The notes under the pieces were generated by a model. The model did not search any database and had not been told where the DNA came from. It saw only the letters and a list, made by a program, of their open reading frames with translations. The position numbers were made by a program, and so were the translations under genes. A stretch of DNA of 5,503 bases, from contig CAMDMN010000164.1 of NCBI GenBank assembly GCA_945901965.1, forward strand, positions 1 to 5,503, written 5' to 3'. Source of the DNA: Legionella genomosp. 1. Lineage in GTDB: Bacteria; Pseudomonadota; Gammaproteobacteria; Legionellales; Legionellaceae. Positions 1 through 4,399 of this stretch are shown here, in pieces (position 1 is the first letter of the stretch; each line of letters starts with the position of its first letter).

Positions 1-2
1 GC

Positions 3-119
3 GCTCCAGAACCTCTCCGAGTGATAAAATATCTGTCAGAAAGGCTTATAATTTCCAGCGAAGGAGCAAAAAACATGTCTATTAACTGTTATAAATCAAT
101 GAGTTACTCCTTAACTTAA
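3..119 (+). CDS. C-terminal end of an unidentified protein, possibly a LysR-type regulator (partial)
   Basis: Frame 3 is open from the left edge for 38 codons and ends with TAA at 117-119. It has the longest open tail of the three forward frames here; the others stop at 24 and 85. The tail begins APEPLRVIKYLSERL, which resembles the last helix of LysR-type transcriptional regulators, where a proline-rich stretch leads into a 'R.FIDFL.ERL'-like helix. That resemblance is short and is only a suggestion. The stop codon overlaps the stop of the convergent gene on the other strand by two bases, and no terminator separates them. With so few residues visible, neither the family nor the reality of the gene is certain. 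Confidence 0.35.
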   Translation, partial: APEPLRVIKYLSERLIISSEGAKNMSINCYKSMSYSLT

Positions 120-1021
120 TGGCAGTGGTGCGTAGCTTCTATGTTAAATGCTTTATCCAAACTAAATTTACTAAAACCAAAGCTGTCAACAGCCATAAAA
201 ACTTGATCAAAAATATAAAGTTTTCTTGATTCAACTGTTCCAGGAGCAAGCTTTGTCAATCCTTTATTTTGACCATCTTTCCCTATAAAATCTGGATCGC
301 CACAAAGCATAAAAAATGCGCTATATTTACCAAAGTCTTCAATTTCAGGTGCTTTTTCTGGTTTCAAGAGACCTTTAGACTTTTCTGGATTGTCGATAGA
401 CTCTGTAAGCAAATCAATGTCCCCAAATGGCACAAATAAGCATGGGTGAAGGCCAGAACCAGTATCATGAGAAACCAAAGTACTATCTGTTACAGCAGGA
501 AAACCTAATAATCGAGCAATTTTTAATCCTATTCCCTCTCTTTGCACTTCTGTATCACTTCCTTTTTTAGGATGCTTAAGAATTCCATTTGCACTAATTT
601 TATTGCCTGTAATACCCTCAAAGGTTTCTGCCTTTGTTAAAGCAATTATTTTTTCCAATAAGATATGTTCATCGAATAAAAAATCCTTTTCAGTTACTCC
701 TTGTTTTTCATCGTCAAAAGAGAGGTATTTTTTTGAGCTGCCATCCTCCATAGGTATTATAATAAGTTTTGACCTCTCTAATAGCGAGTTTAACTTTATT
801 ATTTCACGATTTATTACATCTCTTTGTTTTTCATAATCCGAACCGCTATACTGTTCAAGATCTCTTATACGTTGCAAATTTAATACCGCACGACGTATAT
901 CAATTACCATTTTTTTAATACCTTCATTTTCAAGATCGCCGAAATCTATATTTGCAAAATCTATTTTTAAACTCAATGTTTTACGACTGGTATAACTAAA
1001 TTCACGAACAATATCAGGCAT
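116..1021 (-). CDS. Unrecognised protein with kinase-fold-like catalytic motifs, apparently short at the C-terminus
   Basis: This is a 301-residue protein counted from the ATG at 1021. A TTG at 1033 in the same frame is possible, but only the ATG has a Shine-Dalgarno-like TTGAG 7 bases upstream, and the frame is closed by TAA at 1051-1049. I do not recognise a named family. Residues 1-130 are charged and helical, with possible coiled coil around 37-85. From residue 140 onward the order of motifs recalls a protein/lipid-kinase fold: a lysine in ILKHPKK (K149), a helix with EGIGLKIARLLGF (E162), a hinge-like PCLFVPFGDIDLL, a catalytic-loop-like GDPDFIGKDGQNK (D242, D244, N252) and a DFG-like YIFDQVFM (D272). 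Only 29 residues follow the last motif, so most of a normal C-lobe is missing. It could be a truncated secreted effector kinase, a decayed gene or a different fold. No signal peptide or membrane segment is visible. Confidence 0.75.
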   Translation of the reverse strand: MPDIVREFSYTSRKTLSLKIDFANIDFGDLENEGIKKMVIDIRRAVLNLQRIRDLEQYSGSDYEKQRDVINREIIKLNSLLERSKLIIIPMEDGSSKKYLSFDDEKQGVTEKDFLFDEHILLEKIIALTKAETFEGITGNKISANGILKHPKKGSDTEVQREGIGLKIARLLGFPAVTDSTLVSHDTGSGLHPCLFVPFGDIDLLTESIDNPEKSKGLLKPEKAPEIEDFGKYSAFFMLCGDPDFIGKDGQNKGLTKLAPGTVESRKLYIFDQVFMAVDSFGFSKFSLDKAFNIEATHHCH

Positions 1022-1051
1022 AATCAATCTCAATATAGAGCTATAAGTTTA

Positions 1052-1057
1052 ATTATA
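1052..1057 (-). promoter_or_regulatory. Possible -10 box of the kinase-like gene
   Basis: On the minus strand these bases read TATAAT, a perfect sigma-70 -10 hexamer. Transcription would start near 1045, giving a leader of about 24 bases before the ATG at 1021 and including its TTGAG. No convincing -35 hexamer lies 16 to 18 bases upstream, so the assignment rests on the -10 box and its spacing alone. Confidence 0.3.
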
Positions 1058-1131
1058 GTTCGAATTTCAAATAAATCTGCGAAATTATGTGCGTATCGGT
1101 ATATTTGTATACATTAAAGCTGCACCAACTT

Positions 1132-1161
1132 TTTTACTAAATTAGAAAGTTTTACTAAAAC
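1132..1161 (+). promoter_or_regulatory. Probable operator in front of parB: direct repeat plus palindrome
   Basis: TTTTACTAAA occurs twice, at 1132-1141 and 1150-1159, with a period of 18 bases. The second copy sits inside a perfect inverted repeat GTTTT-ACT-AAAAC at 1149-1161. The element ends 4 bases before the putative parB -10 box, a position where a bound protein would block RNA polymerase. Plasmid ParB-type proteins often repress their own gene, so ParB itself is one candidate ligand. This is inference; the site does not resemble the bacterial parS consensus. Confidence 0.4.
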
Positions 1162-1165
1162 ATGC

Positions 1166-1171
1166 TATCGT
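1166..1171 (+). promoter_or_regulatory. Extended -10 box of parB
   Basis: TATCGT is preceded by TGC, giving an extended -10 (TG-C-TATCGT). The -35 region is poor: the hexamer at 17-base spacing is TAGAAA. The start of transcription would fall at about 1178-1180, at or next to the parB ATG. That would make the transcript leaderless, in agreement with the lack of a Shine-Dalgarno sequence before that ATG. Confidence 0.4.
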
Positions 1172-1179
1172 CAACATAA

Positions 1180-1968
1180 ATGAATACCATATACAAAAAC
1201 ATCCCTATAGAATGCCTCCAACGCGGGCGCTATCAACCTCGGCAGGTCTTTGATAAAGATGCACTATCTGAGCTTGCCGATTCGATAAAATCTCTTGGCT
1301 TAATTGAGCCTTTAGTAGTACGTGAAATTTCTCCAAATCGCTATGAAATCATTGCCGGAGAAAGGCGATGGCGAGCTTCCATGATAGCTAAGCTAACCGA
1401 AGTTCCATGTTTAATTAGTGAATATACTGATGAACAAGCAGCAGCTGTTACAATAATAGAAAACATTCAACGGCAAAACTTAAATCTCCTAGAAGAAGCC
1501 ACTGCTTATCAGCGTTTGCAAACTGAATTTCATTTCAGCCAAGATGAAATTGCCATTTTGGTTGGTAAATCACGTAGTCATATCGCCAATATTTTACGTC
1601 TTTTAACCTTATGTAAATCAGTACAAGAAAGACTAACAACAAAACAATTATCCTTAGGTCATGCTCGTGCATTAGTAGGCTTAAAAGTTAGTGAGCAAGA
1701 AATTATTGCCAAAAAATCCTATGATAAATCTTGGTCAGTAAGACAAGTTGAAGAAGAAGTTAGAAAATTAAAATCTATGCCAACTAAAATAAACCCGTCA
1801 CTAAATGATAATAATATTCTCAACTTACAAAACCGCATTACTGAATATTTGGGAACTCCTGTAGAAATTATTAGCGATAATAATCAAGGAGGCTGGCTAA
1901 AAATAAAGTTTTTTGATAATGATACAATTTCAGGACTTTTAGAAAAGATGGGCATGATTGATGACTAA
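1180..1968 (+). CDS. parB: ParB/Spo0J-family CTP-binding DNA-binding protein, orphan
   Basis: The 262-residue product has the full ParB order: an N-terminal ParB/sulfiredoxin-like domain with YQPR (18-21), the CTP-binding motif GERRWRA (60-66), the second motif ENIQRQNL (94-101) followed by LLEEATAYQRL, a helix-turn-helix at about 117-140 (FSQDEIAILVGKSRSHIANIL), the GHARAL element (160-165), and a C-terminal dimerisation region (about 212-260). Such proteins load at a parS site, slide as CTP-dependent clamps and normally partner a ParA ATPase in segregation. Two things are odd. No parA is adjacent. The conserved domain also begins by residue 8, so the N-terminal LGRGL-type peptide by which chromosomal ParBs stimulate ParA is absent; a TAA immediately before the ATG (1177-1179) rules out an upstream extension. 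The role may be regulation, nucleoid organisation or a remnant of an integrated plasmid. No Shine-Dalgarno sequence precedes the start. Confidence 0.93.
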   Translation: MNTIYKNIPIECLQRGRYQPRQVFDKDALSELADSIKSLGLIEPLVVREISPNRYEIIAGERRWRASMIAKLTEVPCLISEYTDEQAAAVTIIENIQRQNLNLLEEATAYQRLQTEFHFSQDEIAILVGKSRSHIANILRLLTLCKSVQERLTTKQLSLGHARALVGLKVSEQEIIAKKSYDKSWSVRQVEEEVRKLKSMPTKINPSLNDNNILNLQNRITEYLGTPVEIISDNNQGGWLKIKFFDNDTISGLLEKMGMIDD

Positions 1969-2013
1969 TGCGGCCTGTTAATTACTACATAATATAAAAT
2001 TACAACCCCAGCT

Positions 2014-2042
2014 TTGTAAACTTAGTTTACATATGCTATCAT
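2014..2042 (+). promoter_or_regulatory. Promoter of the toxin-antitoxin operon
   Basis: A -35 box TTGTAA (2014-2019), a 17-base spacer and an extended -10 box TGC-TATCAT (-10 at 2037-2042) form a good sigma-70 promoter. Transcription would start near 2049. This excludes the ATG at 2033 as a translation start, since it lies inside the promoter, and favours the GTG at 2072. Confidence 0.65.
2015..2031 (+). promoter_or_regulatory. 17-bp palindromic operator of the toxin-antitoxin operon
   Basis: TGTAAAC-TTA-GTTTACA is a perfect inverted repeat with 7-base arms and a 3-base centre. It overlaps the -35 box and fills most of the spacer, ending 5 bases before the -10 box. The downstream HTH protein is the natural candidate to bind it, as type II antitoxins commonly repress their own promoters. 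The sequence differs from the AACCT/AGGTT arms of the E. coli MqsA operator. Confidence 0.6.
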
Positions 2043-2071
2043 TTTTATATTGTTACATTGAGCTTATTTCT

Positions 2072-2410
2072 GTGTCGTTAAAACCAATAAAAAAAACCGA
2101 TAAAGCACTATTTAATTTGATAGAGGAACGAATAGCTCAAGGAAAATATGTTTTCTTATCACATGCCTTGCGGAGAATAAAAGAGCGAACTGTATCAGAG
2201 CTCGAAGTTATTTATCTTTTGTCCGGTAAAAAAGGTTATAACATAAACCGTAATAAGAAAAAGGACATCTACGAATTATTTTCTTTGGCTGATTTAGCAC
2301 AAGACTGGAAATATTGCATAGAAGGACACGATATTGATGGAAATAAATTAAGAGTTATTATGACTTTTACAGATGATCTTATGCTAATTATTACAGTTAT
2401 TAAAATTTAA
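2072..2410 (+). CDS. DUF4258/MqsR-like small protein, putative type II toxin
   Basis: Counted from the GTG at 2072, the product has 112 residues and begins MSLKPIKKTDKALF. It has the layout of DUF4258 proteins, which have a RelE/MqsR-like fold: a leading helix (about 10-24), a SHALRRIKER segment (30-39, with H31, R34 and R35, and E38-R39), a following helix SELEVIYLL, then strands with DIYELF, WKYCIEGHD and LRVIMTF, ending in LMLIITVIKI. Many proteins of this type are toxins that cleave mRNA, but the catalytic residues here are not proven. The frame is open back to an ATG at 2033, but that codon overlaps the -10 region; the GTG has TTGAG 9 bases upstream. A weak Shine-Dalgarno and GTG start suggest low expression compared with the gene that follows. 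The stop lies 13 bases before the partner's preferred ATG. Confidence 0.82.
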   Translation: MSLKPIKKTDKALFNLIEERIAQGKYVFLSHALRRIKERTVSELEVIYLLSGKKGYNINRNKKKDIYELFSLADLAQDWKYCIEGHDIDGNKLRVIMTFTDDLMLIITVIKI

Positions 2411-2411
2411 T

Positions 2412-2416
2412 AGGAG
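2412..2416 (+). promoter_or_regulatory. Strong ribosome binding site of the antitoxin gene
   Basis: AGGAG lies just after the toxin stop codon. Two ATG codons follow in tandem, at 2421 and 2424. The spacing is 4 bases to the first and 7 to the second, so the second is the better start. This is the strongest Shine-Dalgarno of the + strand genes here and should favour the antitoxin over the toxin. Confidence 0.7.
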
Positions 2417-2423
2417 AAAAATG

Positions 2424-2882
2424 ATGAAAACTAAAATAGTAAAAAATTACCTTTATGAAGGATTAGGTTTCCCTGTTGAATTGGAATCTGCTGAAATAAA
2501 ATATATCGATGGAGAGTGGTATCCTATCATTGATGTTAAAAAAGTCGCTGATGATGTTATTGAAAAACTTGCTATTCAAGAAGCGAGATTGACTGGGGAT
2601 CAAGTAAAATTTATCCGTTCGTATTACTCTATGCCACTTCGCGAATTTGGCGAAAAAGTGGTTCATGAATCTCACATGGCTGTTAGTAAATGGGAAAAGA
2701 GAGCTAATTTACCAACTAATATGAATTCAAATACAGAGCATGAACTGCGTTTATATATTATTGAAAAAATGTATTCCGAATCTAAATCTGCCAAATCAAA
2801 ATTTTTTGATATCTATATGGCAACAAAACGTTTTTTTAGTGGCGATCAAAATAAGCCATCTATCGTTCATGCAAATGCTTAA
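2424..2882 (+). CDS. HTH protein with MqsA-like layout, putative antitoxin and autorepressor
   Basis: The product has 152 residues from the second ATG (153 if translation starts at 2421). The N-terminal part has YLYEGLGFPVEL (9-20) and a strand pair around GEWYPIIDV. A linker helix (about 40-54) follows, then an Xre/MqsA-type helix-turn-helix at about 56-91, where LTGDQVKFIRSYY is followed by MPLREFGEKV and HMAVSKWEKR. The order of N-terminal binding domain followed by HTH fits antitoxins of the MqsA/HigA type, as does being the second gene after a small RelE/MqsR-like protein. Unlike E. coli MqsA it has no cysteines, so the zinc-binding N-terminal module is absent or replaced. About 60 residues follow the HTH, ending in a basic, partly helical tail (KSAKSKFFDIYMATKRFF). 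It probably binds the palindrome at 2015-2031. The family call is moderate; the toxin-antitoxin role is inferred from context. Confidence 0.82.
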   Translation: MKTKIVKNYLYEGLGFPVELESAEIKYIDGEWYPIIDVKKVADDVIEKLAIQEARLTGDQVKFIRSYYSMPLREFGEKVVHESHMAVSKWEKRANLPTNMNSNTEHELRLYIIEKMYSESKSAKSKFFDIYMATKRFFSGDQNKPSIVHANA

Positions 2883-2934
2883 TCAACATGGAAGGCGCTA
2901 ACGATTTATAGACTTATTTATAATTTTGTCTCTG

Positions 2935-2964
2935 ATAGTGTGTGCTAATTTCTAACACCACTAT
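2935..2964. terminator. Hairpin between convergent genes, possible weak bidirectional terminator
   Basis: ATAGTG (2935-2940) pairs with CACTAT (2959-2964), and after a one-base bulge GTG (2942-2944) pairs with CAC (2956-2958), leaving an 11-base loop. It lies between the antitoxin gene and cbpM, which point at each other. Neither strand has a T-run after the stem, so intrinsic termination would be weak and the call is uncertain. Confidence 0.3.
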
Positions 2965-2998
2965 TGTGGATATAACAAAATAATGAACGTCATAAGAA

Positions 2999-3319
2999 TT
3001 ACCCCTTAACATGGCGTTCCAAAATATTTAACTCATTACGCAAAGCTTCTAATTCATCTAGCAACTCTAAAACCAACACAACTCCAGGGGTATTTATACC
3101 CAAATCATCTTGAAGGCGAGAGGCCGATTGAATGCGGCTAATTTCTTTTTCATTAAAGCTAATTTTTTTTAAATGAGTTATTTGGTGGGTGCAGAAACCT
3201 TGCTCTATCAACTCTTGCAAAAAATCTTCTGATATATTAAATCGCTCGCAAATTTCAACAAATGAAATTATGCCATTCTCATCCATTAATGTACCTGAGA
3301 CGATTGTTTTACTATCCAT
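2999..3319 (-). CDS. cbpM: CbpM, modulator of the co-chaperone CbpA (MerR-like HTH family)
   Basis: The 106-residue protein matches CbpM in size (about 100 residues in E. coli) and in position directly after cbpA. Its N-terminal half has the MerR-like pattern of this family: ISFVEICERFNISEDFLQELIEQGF (about 18-42), then a strand-like HLKKISFNEKEISRIQSASRLQDDLGIN. A C-terminal helix from about 80 (VLVLELLDELEALRNELNILERHV) looks like a coiled-coil dimerisation segment. CbpM binds the J-domain of CbpA and inhibits both its co-chaperone and DNA-binding activities; that is family knowledge. The ATG is 2 bases from the cbpA stop codon, and its Shine-Dalgarno lies within the last codons of cbpA, so translation is probably coupled. 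Confidence 0.92.
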   Translation of the reverse strand: MDSKTIVSGTLMDENGIISFVEICERFNISEDFLQELIEQGFCTHQITHLKKISFNEKEISRIQSASRLQDDLGINTPGVVLVLELLDELEALRNELNILERHVKG

Positions 3320-3321
3320 AT

Positions 3322-4218
3322 TTATATCCTCATAGATTCACGTGGATTAAAGGGCATTTCTTCGGCCATTTTTTTATAAAGTTCCTTAGCTGCATCGGTC
3401 AATGGTGTTGGAATTACTATTTTCAAGAGCACGAATTGATCTCCAGGCTTCTTGCCAGGCATTCCTCTATGTTTTAATCGCAACGTTTGTCCACCTTGCG
3501 AACCAGGAGGAATTTTTAAATCCACATTCCCTGCAAGCGTTGGCACTTCAACTTTACAACCTAAAGCAGCCTCCCATGGTGCTAATGGTAGATTTACATA
3601 TATATCATTATCTTTGACATCAAATATTCGATGTTTATCAACTTGGACAGTTAAATAAAGATCACCAGCAGCCCCTCCCATTGGTGACTTACCGCCCTGG
3701 CCTGCTAAACGAATCTGCTGGCCTGACTTAACCCCGACTGGTATTTTAACTTTTAAAATATGAGGCCCTTGACCATGTTTTTCGGAAGGTAATTGCAATT
3801 CCTTGACAGTACCATTAAAAGCCTCTTCTAAACTAATATTAACTTTCCCGCGATAATCAGCTCCCGCCATAGATTGCTGCCTAAAATGTGGTGAACCGCC
3901 AAAAAGCGACTCAAAAAAATCATTGCTGTAATGATGACTCTCATCAGAGCTATTATCCCAAGATCTACTATGTGCTGACGATTCTGCATTTTGACGCGAC
4001 TGCCAATCAGCCCCATATTGATCATAAACTCTACGCTTTTCAGGATCTTTTAAAACTTCATAAGCCTCACCAACTTCTTTAAATTTTTCCTCAGCATTAG
4101 GCTCTTTACTAAGATCAGGGTGATATTTTCTTGCTAAACGGCGATAAGCAGTTTTTATATCTTTTTCATTGGCATCTTTAGAGACACCCATAACTTTGTA
4201 GTAATCTTTATAATCCAT
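3322..4218 (-). CDS. cbpA: CbpA, class B J-domain co-chaperone and curved-DNA-binding protein
   Basis: The 298-residue protein is close to E. coli CbpA (306). It starts with a J-domain (2-69: DYYKVMGVSKDA, KYHPDLSK with the HPD triad at 33-35, and EAYEVLKDPEKRRVYDQYG). A Ser/Asn/His-rich linker (about 70-100) then leads to a G/F-like patch FFESLFGG. Two beta-rich substrate-binding domains follow: the first at about 120-198 (VNISLEEAFNGT, LKVKIPVGVKSGQQIRLAGQGG) and the second at about 200-272 (PLAPWEAALGCKVEVPTLAG, IPPGSQGGQTLRLKHRGMP). There is no CxxCxGxG zinc finger, which separates it from DnaJ itself. It stimulates DnaK ATP hydrolysis and, in E. coli, also binds curved DNA. The ATG at 4218 has a weak GAG 8 bases upstream. 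It forms an operon with cbpM, only 2 bases downstream. Confidence 0.96.
   Translation of the reverse strand: MDYKDYYKVMGVSKDANEKDIKTAYRRLARKYHPDLSKEPNAEEKFKEVGEAYEVLKDPEKRRVYDQYGADWQSRQNAESSAHSRSWDNSSDESHHYSNDFFESLFGGSPHFRQQSMAGADYRGKVNISLEEAFNGTVKELQLPSEKHGQGPHILKVKIPVGVKSGQQIRLAGQGGKSPMGGAAGDLYLTVQVDKHRIFDVKDNDIYVNLPLAPWEAALGCKVEVPTLAGNVDLKIPPGSQGGQTLRLKHRGMPGKKPGDQFVLLKIVIPTPLTDAAKELYKKMAEEMPFNPRESMRI
3328..3331 (-). promoter_or_regulatory. cbpM ribosome binding site inside the cbpA 3' end
   Basis: The minus strand reads GAGG 8 bases upstream of the cbpM ATG. These bases fall in the penultimate codons of cbpA (ATG-AGG-ATA-TAA), so ribosomes ending cbpA would be placed to start cbpM. Confidence 0.6.
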
Positions 4219-4399
4219 AGTTATATCTCATTAAAAGTAAACCAAAAGTTTTAACCATTTTATCAGCCAAACCAAACAATTCCTATTTTAAATATCAAAT
4301 CATAAATAAAAAATAAATCAAAATAAGAATTATATATCTCGATAAATATTTTTCAATTGGTGTACAATCCTACAAATAGCAATATAATTGTAGAGATAA
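4219..4399. promoter_or_regulatory. AT-rich divergent control region between cbpA and the diguanylate cyclase gene
   Basis: This 181-base stretch must hold promoters for both divergent genes. It is rich in A-tracts and T-tracts, such as 4233-4236, 4244-4247, 4249-4252, 4258-4261, 4286-4289, 4308-4313 and 4320-4323, some spaced about 11 bases apart. On the + strand, TACAAT at 4363-4368 and TATAAT at 4383-4388 are candidate -10 boxes for the membrane protein gene; the former gives a sensible leader of about 25 bases. On the minus strand TAAAAT (4262-4257) is a possible cbpA -10. None has a good -35 box, so no single promoter is assigned. No heat-shock-type promoter was recognised. Confidence 0.4.

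Noticed and set aside
1..76. Minus-strand open frame from an ATG at 76 running off the left edge.
   Set aside because: It has no ribosome binding site at proper spacing, and the + strand frame through the same bases is longer and ends neatly against the convergent gene.
603..836. Open frame of 77 codons on the + strand.
   Set aside because: It lies wholly antisense to the kinase-like gene, has no ribosome binding site and a composition typical of a reverse-strand shadow.
1022..1033. TTG start four codons upstream in the kinase-like gene.
   Set aside because: It has no Shine-Dalgarno sequence, and its own bases form part of the TTGAG that serves the ATG at 1021.
1132..1161. On the minus strand, GTAAA occurs twice upstream of the kinase-like gene, as in a CpxR box of Legionella effector promoters.
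   Set aside because: The two copies are 18 bases apart, whereas CpxR boxes have GTAAA repeats separated by about 5-6 bases. The arrangement fits a parB operator better.
2033..2071. An upstream ATG would lengthen the toxin by 13 hydrophobic residues (MLSFLYCYIELIS).
   Set aside because: The ATG sits inside the extended -10 box, lacks a ribosome binding site and would not be transcribed from that promoter. The extension is not needed by the family fold.
2463..2675. Open frame of 70 codons on the minus strand.
   Set aside because: It is antisense to the well-supported antitoxin gene and has no independent support.
3334..3349. AGATTCACGTGGATTA resembles the bacterial parS consensus around a CACGTG core.
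   Set aside because: It matches only 11 of 16 positions, with breaks in both outer arms, and lies in the coding end of cbpA, where NPRES codons explain it. One chance CACGTG is not unusual.
3402..4082. Several open frames of 64-71 codons on both strands inside cbpA.
   Set aside because: All overlap the well-supported cbpA reading frame, match no recognisable protein and lack start signals.
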